Below are positions 43,410-53,546 of a stretch of DNA of 64,000 bases, one piece after another. The notes under the pieces were generated by a model. The model had not been told where the DNA came from, did not search any database, and worked only from the letters and a program-made list of their open reading frames with translations. A program made the translations under genes and the position numbers. The first letter of the stretch is position 1, and every line of letters starts with the position of its first letter. Location of the stretch: contig JARVLF010000012.1 of assembly GCA_030849465.1 (NCBI GenBank), positions 186,001 through 250,000 on the forward strand, written 5' to 3'. Source of the stretch: Moesziomyces globuligerus. Its lineage: Eukaryota; Basidiomycota; Ustilaginomycetes; Ustilaginales; Ustilaginaceae.

Positions 43410-46400
43410 TGTTGCTGTGGTGGGTGGTGACGAAGGTGTCGAGATGTGTTGGTGTTGGATGGAAGGTATGGAGGTGGAGGACAAGAGCGAGAGCCTTGAT
43501 GTCGAGTGGTGAACGATGCGATGGTGATGGTAGTGAGGAAAGGGGGAGGGGGGCGAGGGGGCGTAGAGATGAGGGGGTGGGCAGGCTTTTGGGGGAGCGA
43601 CGAGGGGACGGGAGCCTATCCCAGAATCCAGGGTGGCTCAGGACGGCTCAGCCGGGCAGCGTCAGAGCGACGCCCGCCGAGCAGAATGACAGGCTGCAGC
43701 ACCGACGCGAGGGTCGTATTCCGACAGGAGCAACAGCCGCCGCAGGAGCAACAGCAGCAGCAGCAGCACAATCAGCAGCCATGCTCGGAAAGCCAGGTTG
43801 GGGGGCGGCGGCGGCGAGGCGAGGCGAGGTGGAAAAGGGCGGGGCGCGGCTTGGCTTGGCTCCGAGCAGCGGGAGAGAGCCAGAGAGAGGATCGAAAAAT
43901 CCAGTCCGGCATGGCAGTCTAGTCGAGGCGAGCGGCGGGCGCGTGGATTTTCGCGGGTGGCTGGCTGCTGCGACGACACGAGTGGGATTCTGGGTGCACG
44001 CGCAGCTCGCCGCCGACTGACACATCTGCCTGCACACCAGTCTCTGTGGTGCAGCCCTCGCCTCGTCTCTCGCTCTCTCCCACTCTCCCTCTCGCCTCGT
44101 CGCTCTCTCCGAATCTCCGCGCCGATTGTGTGATTGCGGTGAGTTGTTCACGCTCACCTCCTGGTCTTGGTCCAGCATCGATCGGCCTCTTGGCCCGTTC
44201 TGCCGTGCAGTATGCTCTAGTCGCCCCTCGCGCCGAGTCCTCCATCTCGGCGTCGGTTTGTTTTGACCATGGCGCGACACCATACCTCATCTTGGCTGCG
44301 CGGTCGCGTCCCGTGCCTCGTATCGGCCCGGGTGTGGATGCTGAAGCCTAGAGGCTGCTTGAGATGCGCCAGTCACGCGCTCGACGCGTTTCAAGTCGAT
44401 GCAAGGTCAACACGCCCTATCGCACTCTGTATCATACGCCGCAGCACCGATGCCCTCGTGGCGCCTGCGTCTATCATCAACACCTACCATCCGCAAGCAG
44501 ACGCATATTTGTTTCTGCCATGCTTGTCGTCCGCATACTGTCGCCGCTTGGATGTATCTCCCATAAGCTGCCCCGTCTGCGGAAACACACTCGCTGCCAA
44601 AGACCAAACGCCTAACCATCTTGAGAGAGGCCTTAGCCTGAACTCGACCATGCGCGCGCTCTCGCGACTTTCCCGGTCTCTCGAATCGACCGGTCGTGGC
44701 AGACGATGCCGTCGGCTTGCTTCTGCCAGCTTCCTCGACGAGATCAGACGGCTTGCGCTCGAAGTTTTTTTTTTTCGGGGACGCTCATCTTCATCTCTCG
44801 CGGCTGTTCATTCCGTGCCTTGCCCCTCATCCACGCCTCCACGACCACCGTTCCACGCCATCCCCCAGGCGCTCGCTCATCATTCCTGGATGCGTTCGTT
44901 ACGGATGATGACCCGCTGCATCATCGTCTGACGTCTTCATGCCGGGTCTATCGCGTCGCGCGCCAGCGTAGCCTCGAGTCGCTCTCGAGGGTAATCCTCT
45001 CTTCCGCGTGGATTGACCAGACCCCATGATCGCCTGGCCTCCGATAGAGTCTTTCGAGCGAGCACATACGACAGGATCCTGAGCGGACGTTTCGGCAAAG
45101 CCGTCGCTGAACCAAGACGGGCGTGGCGCGTGGTTGCGGCTCGAGGGCTCGGAAGTGGACGTGGGTGTGTGCGCACATGCATGCCACTGGCCAGATCGCG
45201 CTCTGGATGTGTAGCGGGTCGATCCCATTTTGGCCCCTCCCACCTTTTTCCCCTTTTCGGCCCCGATCGCCTCGGCTCATCTTCTCATTGAACCACATCA
45301 TCCGATTCTCCTGCTCTCCCTCTTTGTCGTGGTGTCATCCTCGCCTTTTCTGAAGGGCGGACTGTGGAGCAATGGCGTAACAAAGGCCAACCTCTGGCAC
45401 GGTCGGGGAGGATTGGCAAAAAGCGAGAGCGGCTTCATCCGTCGCGTTGTTCGAGTGCGTCGCGCGAGCCATTTCCGACTTGGACCCCACACCCAGTTTG
45501 GCACCGGCTGGTGGCCTGGTTAGCCTTGGGCGGTGGAAATGGCGCGGAAACAGCGTGCGTTCTTGAACACGGGGCCAGCTGCGTCGCTTCATTCGTCGTC
45601 GTCCTCCACCGCAGCCGCATCTCGAGTCCGCCAAGATGCACTCATGCTGCCGACTGCCGCAAACAAGGCTTTCTCTGCTGCCTCCCCTCGACGCGTACAC
45701 CACAGGGCCTCTGGGCGGGCACCGAGGCGCTCCACCATGCTCATCGCTGTGCTGAAGGGTACACATCCGCTTCTCCACACCTGCCTGCAGACACGTCCCG
45801 CCTTCCTGTGTGTAACTTAGACGCAAGTAAGGTTTAGCGTTCGAGATTGTTGACGCTTGTCCCTACTAGTCACGGCACGCATACAGTCGGCCTGTCGAAG
45901 CACCTGCGTCGGTGCAGACAGGGGATGCTGGGTGGACTACGCTGCCCACTTCGGATAATGTGGTAAATCCACAAATTGCCAAAAAGAAAGGCTGAAAATG
46001 CCAACGGAAAATGCACCCCAGGGGCGCTAGGATTGCGAAGCCAGGGAAGCCTCTAAAAAGAAATCCCGTGCGGTCAGAGGGACGCGGTTGTGCTGTGAAA
46101 TTGCGTGCCATCGCTGCACGGCGATCAGGGCGTCTCCTCCCTCGGCGCTCCTCGCCCCTGCCCAGAAAGGACGTAGTTTCCTCAGTCCATGCTCGTCGGC
46201 GACCATCCACATCCTCGACCAGCATCCGCATCCAGGTTCGCCATCCATCCAGCCTTGAGGTTGCGCTTGGCGGTCGTACCTGGTCGCGCTTGCATGTTGC
46301 ATTTGCCCTGCATATGGAGGGCATGAATCGTTAATTGATTGAGACCGGCGGGGTTGCTTCCCTGCACGGCGTCCTCCATAGCAGATCGATCGGGCGCCTC

Positions 46401-46419
46401 CCCCAACTGTTGATTCGAT
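43410..46419. other. Long intergenic region upstream of histone H1
   Basis: About 3 kb. The first 500 nt are purine-rich on the plus strand (the C/T-rich promoter of H1 on the minus strand), with CAG/CAA repeats near 43730-43780 (GGAGCAACAGCAGCAG). A T11 run lies near 44766. Open frames up to 222 codons on both strands show no motif and no consistent coding bias. No RNA gene recognised. Confidence 0.55.
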
Positions 46420-46785
46420 TCATCCGCCGGCGGGTCGGTGCGGTGTACGAAGTCGACTGAGCCAGCCAAAGAGCGACGGCGACGCAGCTTTGCCGGTCGA
46501 CGGGCTCGAGCCGCTGTCGCCTTCCTGACCGCCTGCGTCCACATCACCGCTCAAGGTACTCTTGGGCAAGCTGCTGGATGCATGCGACTCTCCGCGCCGC
46601 AAGGCAGTCGTCGAGGCCACAGATGGTCGACTCGACTGGCTGTGCCGCAGTCGTCGCCACTCGCGATCCTTGGCTTCGAGCTGCTTGGAGCTGACCCGCT
46701 GGCTCGGGTCGAGTGTCACCACCCCGCCCGCAGGCTTGAGCAGAACGCCGGGAGTGCACGCACATGTTCGACCCGCCTCCGGCAT
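46420..46785 (-). CDS. Short coding fragment, probably the 3' end of a gene
   Basis: 121 residues from ATG 46785 to TGA 46420. The frame is open some 15-20 codons further up, reading CRCCPSLADTDTTMPEAGRT. Codon use from about 46720 down is that of a host gene (AAG, CTC, GAC, TCG). Composition is that of a disordered C-terminal tail, with SGSSPSTGKAASPSLFGWLS and a basic end (RLRTPHRPAGG). No domain is recognised. Upstream there is no room for a normal gene: the 5S rRNA gene starts 180 bp away, then the AP-1 promoter. Either a small gene or the remnant of a larger one that lost its 5' part. A rival 71-codon plus-strand frame (46764-46979) cannot be excluded. Confidence 0.4.
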   Translation of the reverse strand: MPEAGRTCACTPGVLLKPAGGVVTLDPSQRVSSKQLEAKDREWRRLRHSQSSRPSVASTTALRRGESHASSSLPKSTLSGDVDAGGQEGDSGSSPSTGKAASPSLFGWLSRLRTPHRPAGG

Positions 46786-46957
46786 CGTGGTGTCAGTGTC
46801 AGCCAAACTCGGGCAGCATCGGCACGCCACGATTCCAGCAGGCTGTACAGGAGGCGTGGTTGGTGGAGCTCAAGGAGGTTGGCACCATTGCGTGCCGGTG
46901 GCCGATTACGAGAGTGGAGGTCGTCAAGCAGTCTAACAGATTGCAACCAAAAAATCC

Positions 46958-46963
46958 AAAAAA
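46958..46963 (-). terminator. Pol III terminator of the 5S gene
   Basis: A run of six T on the minus strand begins two bases after the 5S 3' end; a second T6 run follows at 46949-46954. RNA polymerase III stops at such runs. Confidence 0.85.
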
Positions 46964-46964
46964 G

Positions 46965-47082
46965 AACTGCAGCACCTAGGATTCCCGCGTGGTCCCCCAC
47001 CGCAGTACTGACTAGGCGATACCTTGCTTAACTTCGCAGATCGGACGGGATGCGGTGCTTTCAAGGTTCTATGGCCGCAGAT
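46965..47082 (-). rRNA. 5S ribosomal RNA
   Basis: About 118 nt on the minus strand. It begins ATCTGCGGCCATAG and contains the near-universal GAAAGCACCGCATCCCGTCC, GATCTGCGAAGTTAAGC and GGTGGGGGACCACGCGGGAA, ending GGTGCTGCAGTT. The ends pair into helix I (CUGCGGC with GCUGCAG). The internal promoter (A box/C box region) is intact and a T6 terminator follows. It is a single copy here, away from 18S/28S genes, so at least some 5S genes of this organism are dispersed. The AP-1 mu gene starts 413 bp away in the opposite direction. Confidence 0.95.
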
Positions 47083-47494
47083 GTCAGGGAAGGGTTTGTA
47101 GCTGTATATGAATAGCACAAAATCTGGATGAGGGTCAGATCAATTTTGTCAGGTGACGAACAGCTTGAGGCCAGTGCGTGCGACAGGAAGACCTGAGCGC
47201 GGAAGTGTGAGTGCTGCGCGCCAGCGTTTGCAACACAGGCCACCCCCGGCCTGAGCCAGATTACTCGCCGGCACGGGCGTGCAGCCTCACGTTCCACTTC
47301 ATCTCCTCCCGACCACTCCGATCTCGAACACTACTCATCATCACCGTTCACGAACGCAGGCGCCTGCTTGATCCGCTCCATAGTCAACTCACGAAAGAGC
47401 AAGCGCTAGGGTCGTTTGCGCTGCTGTCGTCCAGTCGTCGAGGGGCCGCTCTGCACGACGATCTGTGAAAACCTCCAACACCACCACCACCACG
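47083..47494. other. Region between 5S rRNA and the AP-1 mu gene
   Basis: 412 nt serving as 5' flank of the 5S gene and promoter of the AP-1 mu gene. The last 40 nt (CCACCACCACCACG before the ATG) look like the leader. Nothing else seen. Confidence 0.55.
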
Positions 47495-48906
47495 ATGACG
47501 TCGCTCATCGCCATTGTCGACCTCAAGGGCAAGTCGCTGATCCAACGCTCGTATCGCGACGATGTGTCGCCGTCGGCCGTGGAGAAGTTCTTGCCGCTGC
47601 TGCTCGATCTCGAGGAAGAGGCAGGCGGCAGCGCCGTGAGCCCGTGCTTCTCGTCCGAGGGCGTCAACTACATGTTTATCCGTCACAACAACCTCTACCT
47701 GCTGGCGCTCTCACGGCGCAACTCGAACGCCGCCGAGGTGCTCATCTTCCTGCACAAGCTCGCGTCGGTGCTCGAAGAGTACTTCAAGGAGCTCGAGGAG
47801 GAGTCGATCCGCGACAACTTTGTCATCATCTACGAGCTGCTCGACGAGATGATGGACTTTGGCTATCCGCAGACCACCGAGTCCAAGATCCTCCAGGAGT
47901 ACATCACGCAGGAGTCGCACAAGCTCGAGGTGCAGGTGCGGCCGCCCATGGCGGTGACCAATGCGGTCTCGTGGCGTTCCGAGGGCATCCGCTACCGCAA
48001 GAACGAGGTCTTCCTCGACGTCGTCGAGTCGGTCAACCTGCTCGTCAGCGCCAACGGCAACGTCGTACGCAGCGAGATCCTCGGCGCCATCAAGATGAAG
48101 TGCTACCTCTCCGGAATGCCCGAACTGCGCCTCGGACTCAACGACAAGGTAATGTTCGAGAACACCGGCCGAGCCGCGCGCGGCAAGGCCATCGAGATGG
48201 AGGACGTCAAGTTCCACCAGTGCGTGCGTCTGTCGCGCTTCGAGAACGACCGCACCATCTCGTTCATCCCGCCGGACGGAGAATTTGAGCTCATGAGCTA
48301 CCGCCTCAGCACGCAGGTCAAACCGCTCATATGGGCCGAGGCCATCGTCGAACGCCACGAGGGCAGCCGGATAGAGTTCATGGTCAAGGTCAAGGCGCAG
48401 TTCAAACGCCGCTCCACCGCCAACAACGTCGAGATCCACATCCCCGTGCCGGACGACGCCGACACGCCCAAGTTCCGCGCCGCGACCGGATCGGTGGTGT
48501 ATGCTCCCGAAAAGTCGGCCATGGTCTGGAAGATCAAGCAGCTCGGCGGTGGCAAGGAGTTCCTCATGCGCGCCCACTTTGGCCTCCCCAGCGTCAAGAG
48601 CGAAGAGACCGTCGACCGTCGCACGCCCATCAGCATCAAGTTCGAGATCCCCTACTTCACTGTCTCGGGCATCCAGGTGCGCTACCTCAAGATCGTCGAA
48701 AAGTCGGGCTACCAAGCGCTGCGTAAGTCCCATTCCGCCCTGTGCACGGTACCGAGAGTGTTTCTGCTGACTGTCACCTTGCTTTCTGGTCTTTGTCTTG
48801 GATGCATCGCGCAGCGTGGGTTCGATACATCACGCAGCACGGCGAGTACGACTTGCGCACGCAGAGCGAGAAGCCCTCGGCGAGACTCGCGCCCTTCTCG
48901 GCATAG
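47495..48906 (+). CDS. APM1: AP-1 clathrin adaptor mu subunit, two exons
   Basis: Exons 47495-48722 and 48815-48906 join to 439 residues, the normal length. The 92-nt intron (GTAAGT...GCAG) restores ALPWVRYITQHGEYDLRT, the typical end of mu1. The N-terminal longin-like domain starts SLIAIVDLKGKSLIQRSYRD. The C-terminal mu homology domain (from WRSEGIRYRKNEVFLDVVES, about residue 160) holds the pocket for YxxPhi sorting signals. The WVRYIT...YDLRT ending and ISFIPPDGEFELMSYRLSTQ favour AP-1 over AP-2. AP-1 sorts cargo between trans-Golgi network and endosomes. The ATG at 47495 was preferred to an upstream extension of ten residues (MKTSNTTTTT). Confidence 0.95.
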
Positions 48907-49032
48907 CTTGCGCCACTCGCGCTTCACGCACCCTGGCATCACGCTTGCGAATCATACCTTCAACAGTGCCATCACGAGAACCGAATTCGGAAGATTACAG
49001 AGGCACTTGGATACAATACGGACCGAGGAGTC

Positions 49033-49049
49033 GGGGGGGGGGGGGGGGG
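49033..49049. repeat. G17 homopolymer
   Basis: Seventeen consecutive G on the plus strand, one base from the stop codon of the phenolic acid decarboxylase and in the 144-bp gap between two convergent genes. Exact length may be a sequencing artefact. Confidence 0.9.
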
Positions 49050-49050
49050 T

Positions 49051-49750
49051 TCAGAGGGTGGGGGCATCGAGGTCGATGTCCTGGAGGTCGCCTGCGCCGC
49101 GGAAGGACTCGAGGATGTTGGCCTGGTCGTTGAGGATGTGCCGGTCGGTCTGGATGCCGATCTGGGCGAGCTTCCTCCAGCGCTGGAAGTCGTCCGGGTT
49201 GCGCTTGTCGCCGTGCGCCTGCTCCGCACACTCCCAGTGGCCCTTGGAGAAGTTGAGCATGGTGGTGATCTTGCGGTTCTTGATGTCGTAGACTAGCGAG
49301 CACGTTGTTCCCGTCTCTGTGATGCGGTGCAAAGTCAGGCAACAGACGGTGAGCCCCAGTTCGGGCGAAGTGGGCGAAGGGGAGGGGAGGGGAGGTGGGG
49401 GGATGCGTACCTTCGAGCCAGTTGCATTGCCAAAGCTCGCCAGGGCGGATGCACTGGTAGTCTGCAGTCTGGTAGTTGAGGCGACCTGCCATGGGTCTGT
49501 TACACGTCATCAGTGGGCGTTTGGTTAGAGCTGCGGTGAAGAGGAGGAGGGGGAGGGTGGGATTCGTAGCTTACCCTCCGTGGATGGCGTAGACGATGCG
49601 GTTTTCGGAGCGGAACCACATTTCGTAGCGCCACTTCTCCGGAGCGCCCGTCTCGGGGTTCTCGGCATCGTAGTCGTACAAAAGGTGCAGGTTGTCGATG
49701 TCGTTCTTGAAGGCTTCGCGCACAGCGGCGTCGTTGCGAGGCCAGATCAT
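49051..49750 (-). CDS. Phenolic acid decarboxylase, three exons
   Basis: Exons 49750-49575, 49496-49408 and 49316-49051 join to 176 residues, the usual size. Introns are 78 nt (GTAAGC...ACAG) and 91 nt (GTACGC...ACAG). The joined protein reads NLHLLYDYDAENPETG, KWRYEMWFRSENRIVYAIHG, GPMAGRLNYQTADYQ, LWQCNWLEETGTTCSLVYD, MLNFSKGHWE, which follows bacterial PadC (YTYDNGWEYEIYIKNENTI, RIHSGPVGGRWV, ISWTEPTGTDVSL). The tyrosines of YDY, the Arg of GGPMAGR and the Glu of WLEETGT match known active-site positions. The enzyme removes CO2 from ferulic and p-coumaric acids without cofactor, giving vinylphenols; in a plant-associated fungus this would detoxify lignin acids (inference). Both junctions fall inside conserved motifs, which supports them. 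Confidence 0.9.
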
Positions 49751-50578
49751 CTTGAGCGAGGAGCGATGTGGATTCGAGAGGGAAAGTATCTGCGGTTGGA
49801 ATGTGGACTGAACAGTTTACGGCGGCTGACGAACGTCGTCGCTTTATACGTCTCGCAATCTCATGTCGTGGCGTGCGGAACACACGGGGTCGGTGGAAGC
49901 CGAGGACGGGATCCGGCGGATTCGACGCTTCGCAGAGTTTGATGACCCTGCATCAGGCCTGGGTATGCGAGCGTGGCGGTTTAGGCTTGTCCAACTCATG
50001 CCGATAGCCAAACGATCGCAAGAAGCACGAGCACCTTTACGTCATGCTGCACGCCCACTCACACTCAAACTCCACTTGGCCGTCCCAGCGCGTCCGACAC
50101 GTACGAGTTGGCCTGCTCGAGAGGTCCAACGGACGGATCGTTCGTGCGAGAAATGCATGGCCTCCGTCACCAACCCACCAACGTGGGCATACGCAATGCC
50201 ATTGTTCTGACAGCATGCATTCTGACGGCCGTTTCGGCATGCGAACTCCATCTGTTCGTTTGGCAAGACAGATCGCTTGCGTCGGGTCGGTGGGCTTCGA
50301 GCCGGAGATTAGCTGCCCGATCGGACGAGGGGATCCTTGTGTGGCAGCCCGATCTGAGATGGGGATTTCTCCACAAGCGACTCGTCAGGAAGGAGCGCAG
50401 AAAAGATAGCCGGGCTGCAGCGGTGCGTGACTCCAGCCGCGAGCTTTCAGCACACGACTCAGCTGTCACCTTCTACCCGACTCAACCACCACCACCACCA
50501 CCACCACCACCACGACCGACAAGCGTACCAGAACCGATCACCTATACCACGGCGCAGCTCAGCCAAGATCGCAACCAA
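49751..50578. other. Divergent promoter region of the decarboxylase and CFD1
   Basis: About 830 nt. It holds an (ACC)n run at 50485-50513 close to the CFD1 start. The plus frame of CFD1 is open through this region without an upstream ATG that looks better. No other feature seen. Confidence 0.55.
50485..50513. repeat. (ACC)n microsatellite upstream of CFD1
   Basis: About nine to ten ACC units, 66 nt before the CFD1 ATG. In the open upstream frame it would encode polyproline, but I take it as leader sequence. Confidence 0.85.
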
Positions 50579-51631
50579 ATGAGCGGCGCAGGGCCCTCGG
50601 TCTCGCCTTCGGCGTCGCACCTGGGAGCGGATCCCAAGATCGTGCGGCGACTCTCGCAGGTCTCGCACGTCATCCTCGTGCTCTCGGGCAAGGGCGGAGT
50701 GGGCAAGTCGTCGGTGTCCGCGCAGCTTGCGCTCTCGCTCTCCTCGTCGCCCGTCCCCGGGAGCGATCGTTTGGCCAAGGTCGGGATCCTGGATGTGGAT
50801 CTGACGGGGCCCTCGATCCCGCGCATGCTCGGCTTGGACGGCGCGACGGTCAAGCAGAGCACGGACGGATGGGTTCCCGTCTACACGGATGCCTCGCAGC
50901 AGCTGGCTGTCATGTCGGTGGGATTCCTGCTACGCTCGCGCAACGACTCGGTCGTCTGGAGAGGCCCCAAGAAGAACGCCATGATCAAGCAGTTCCTCGG
51001 CGACGTCCGGTGGGGCCAGCTCGACTACCTCATCATCGACACGCCTCCAGGCACCTCGGACGAACACATCTCGATCCTCGAGTATCTGCGTACCTTCCAA
51101 CCTGCTGCTGTGATGGTGACTACGCCACAGGCTGTCAGTCTGGCCGATAACCTGCGCAGCCTCGACTTTTGCCGCAAGACCCAACTGCCCGTGCTCGGAC
51201 TGATCGAGAACATGTCGGGCTACATCTGCCCGCACTGCAAGGACTGCACCAACGTCTGGGGTAAGGGTGGTGGAGAGGCTCTGGCCAAGCGCGAGGGGAT
51301 CCACTTTTTGGGTCGGATCCCGATCGATCCAGGTCTCGTGCGCGTGCTCGACGACGCAAAGGAAGACGCACAGCAACAGCTCCAGCACCAACTCGTCTCG
51401 ACCTCGCTCGACGACACGCCCACCACAGCCGCGACAGCTACCGCGATCGACCAGCCGCTCGACACGTCCGAGGTCAAGCAGGATGCATCCTCGCTTACGC
51501 CCGCAGGCACGCTCCTCTCCCGATCCACAATACACAGATACAAGGACAGCCTCTCGTTTCCCATCTTCCAGCACATCACCGACCAGATCCGCGACAAGGC
51601 CTCCGCTCACAAAGCCGTCTCCCCCGCATGA
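50579..51631 (+). CDS. CFD1: Cytosolic Fe-S cluster assembly ATPase Cfd1
   Basis: 350 residues from ATG 50579 ([20 protein letters not shown]). The frame is open about 470 nt further up without a better start. Mrp/Nbp35 family: deviant Walker A loop [17 protein letters not shown] at about residues 34-50, [36 protein letters not shown], and the cluster-binding CPHCKDC at residues 217-223. A four-Cys ferredoxin-like N-terminus, typical of Nbp35, is missing, which points to Cfd1. Cfd1 and Nbp35 form the scaffold on which cytosolic and nuclear Fe-S clusters are assembled. The tail after about residue 250 has a Gln/Thr/Asp-rich insertion before the last helix ([20 protein letters not shown]). Confidence 0.92.
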   Translation: MSGAGPSVSPSASHLGADPKIVRRLSQVSHVILVLSGKGGVGKSSVSAQLALSLSSSPVPGSDRLAKVGILDVDLTGPSIPRMLGLDGATVKQSTDGWVPVYTDASQQLAVMSVGFLLRSRNDSVVWRGPKKNAMIKQFLGDVRWGQLDYLIIDTPPGTSDEHISILEYLRTFQPAAVMVTTPQAVSLADNLRSLDFCRKTQLPVLGLIENMSGYICPHCKDCTNVWGKGGGEALAKREGIHFLGRIPIDPGLVRVLDDAKEDAQQQLQHQLVSTSLDDTPTTAATATAIDQPLDTSEVKQDASSLTPAGTLLSRSTIHRYKDSLSFPIFQHITDQIRDKASAHKAVSPA

Positions 51632-52062
51632 GGTCACATCGGTCACGCGCAATCCAGGCTTCCAAACACACAATGGCATCTCTCAAGCTGACCAAGTTCA
51701 AGCGTGCGACTTTTCATGACGAGAAGCAGTGAGACTGGGATGCGAGCATGCGCTGCAGCGTAGCCAGCGACAAAGAATGAGCGCATTGCGATGCGGAATA
51801 CTGGTACAGATGCGTGCGGACCAAACAAGTGACGTTTGCCAAAAAGGTGTGTGGAAAAGGGGGCATGCTTTGGTGGTGGTGAGGGGGGATGATCTCTCGC
51901 TCTGGCCCACTGGTGGGTGTGGAGCGGCAGAGGGAGGATCGATTTTTGGGGGGTAAGCGAATGCAAGAAAGACGTGAAAGCAAAGAGGAGGGGTGAGGGA
52001 TGCGATTGTCCGTTTTCAAGTCTGGGATGAATGCCCAAAAACCGATATCGGTGGTGGGCGAT
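51632..52062. other. Intergenic region between convergent genes
   Basis: 431 nt forming the 3' flanks of CFD1 and the signal-peptide protein. No RNA gene or repeat recognised; a G-run (GGGGGG) near 51946. Confidence 0.55.
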
Positions 52063-53364
52063 TTATCCGGAGATGGAGGTGGCGCGCGAGGGGATGAGTA
52101 CGGCAGTCTGGGGTGGTGTGCCGTGATCGCTACCGTCCGAGTCGAGGAGGGCGCTGACGGACGAGTTGCGGCTGGTGGCACTGGGTGCGCCGACGACGGC
52201 GAGCTTCGAGGCGTTTGGCGAGAGCGAGTCGGGAGTGGGGGATCGGCTGACTGATCTCGGGCTTGCCCATGGTTGACTGGTCTGCGGATGCGCGGCGAAG
52301 CCCGGCGCGTTGAGCGGCTGCAACGGATTGCCCGTCATGGCGCTAAACGAGCCGATGCGGCTGGTAGCCGTGCTCTCGAGGTAGCTGTGCTCGGCCGAGC
52401 TGCTGCTCACCTCGTAGCCCGAAAGCGTCGAGTCCCTCCGACTCGCAGCCTGCAGTGGATGCTGATACGACTCGCGCCGCGTCCACCTCTGCGCATATGC
52501 CGGGTCGACCGGCTGCGGATGCATGGCGATCTCGTGCTGGCGTCCACCGCTGCGTGTGCGGAACAGATCGGCACCCTTGCCGATCGAGCTGGTGCGGTTG
52601 AGATGACGCGTGCCGAAGCTCAGCCGTGGGTTGCCGCCGTTGCGCGCGGTGGCCAGATCGTTGGTGGCGGTGATGGGATATTTGGCACGCTCCGACATGG
52701 TCTCCTTGGCGTTGAGGTGGAACGACGACGAGCCGCTGCTCGAGTCGTTGAGGTTGAGCAGCGGCACCTGGAAGCCGCTCAGGCTCGATGCGACCGATCG
52801 GTCGAGGTTCTTGCGCGCCTCCGAGGGCGAAAACGAGGTGCCGCGGTACGAGCGCTTTCGCGAGATCGACGAAGCCGAATCGGCGGGTGTCAGACTGCCG
52901 CGCGAGTTGCGTCCGACCTTTCGTGGAGGCTTGTTGGGCGGATAGCGTCGGACGTGCGGTTGTGTTGGTGTGCTGGCGCCGGCTACGGGGCTTCCACCGG
53001 GACTGCCGCGAGGGCTGACGGCGCCTCGGATGCGGAGGTCCTGGCGGGCACGCTCGCGCTCTTCGAGCACGATGCGCGACGACCTCGACATGCACGAGGG
53101 CACCAGGATGCGCAGCAACGCCACGACCAGGGCGACCACCGCGGCACCCAGCCCGCCGAAGACGAGCAGGAGCGGCGAGAGAGGCACGGTGGTGTTGCCG
53201 AGCGGCACGTAGTTGTCTCCCTTCATGATGGCTCTGCGTTGCAAAGAGGCAGCGGCGTCGGAGGCGAAGACGGATGGACCATCGCGTACAGGCAATGCAG
53301 CCACGCAAGCTGCGCCGACCAAGAGCCAATTGGCCGCGCGGCGGGCTTGTGTTGATGCTGCCAT
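52063..53364 (-). CDS. Single-pass membrane protein with signal peptide and serine-rich cytosolic tail
   Basis: 433 residues from ATG 53364; the frame is open for 13 more codons, but MAASTQARRAANWLLVGAAC starts a good signal peptide (cut near residue 24-35). A short lumenal part with one glycosylation site (NTT at 57) follows. Residues about 62-88 (PLSPLLLVFGGLGAAVVALV) are a membrane helix. The remaining 345 residues are Ser/Arg/Pro-rich and probably cytosolic, with motifs such as RKVGRNSRGSLTP and SRSPTPDSLSPNASK that suggest phosphorylation. The plan (type I, small outside, long disordered inside) is seen in fungal surface sensors and bud-site proteins, but no domain ties it to any of them. 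I do not recognise it. Confidence 0.8.
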   Translation of the reverse strand: MAASTQARRAANWLLVGAACVAALPVRDGPSVFASDAAASLQRRAIMKGDNYVPLGNTTVPLSPLLLVFGGLGAAVVALVVALLRILVPSCMSRSSRIVLEERERARQDLRIRGAVSPRGSPGGSPVAGASTPTQPHVRRYPPNKPPRKVGRNSRGSLTPADSASSISRKRSYRGTSFSPSEARKNLDRSVASSLSGFQVPLLNLNDSSSGSSSFHLNAKETMSERAKYPITATNDLATARNGGNPRLSFGTRHLNRTSSIGKGADLFRTRSGGRQHEIAMHPQPVDPAYAQRWTRRESYQHPLQAASRRDSTLSGYEVSSSSAEHSYLESTATSRIGSFSAMTGNPLQPLNAPGFAAHPQTSQPWASPRSVSRSPTPDSLSPNASKLAVVGAPSATSRNSSVSALLDSDGSDHGTPPQTAVLIPSRATSISG

Positions 53365-53500
53365 ATTTATCGACGCTGAGGAGAGGTGGGAGAAAGGGCG
53401 CATGTCCAGAAAGACGAAGAGGCGGACGAGAGGGTTGCGGCTGGTTCGAGTAGATGCAGCTTGCTCAGGTCGATGAACCCTTGGAAAGGAACTCGTATCG

Positions 53501-53546
53501 CCAGTGGAGGGCAGTGGCGGGCAGTGGCGGGCAGTGGCGGGCAGGG
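53501..53546. repeat. Tandem repeat, 10-nt unit GCAGTGGCGG
   Basis: Three perfect units at 53511-53540, with one degenerate unit before (CCAGTGGAGG) and a partial one after. Confidence 0.85.

Noticed and set aside
44263..44931. 222-codon plus frame in the long gap left of the 5S gene
   Set aside because: Arg/Ser/Cys-rich without any domain, and no consistent coding bias. A CPVC motif is there by chance.
46764..46979. 71-codon plus frame with WCQCQPNSGSIGTPRFQ
   Set aside because: Protein-like in part, but opposite the better minus frame, and it runs into the 5S terminator and the 5S gene end.
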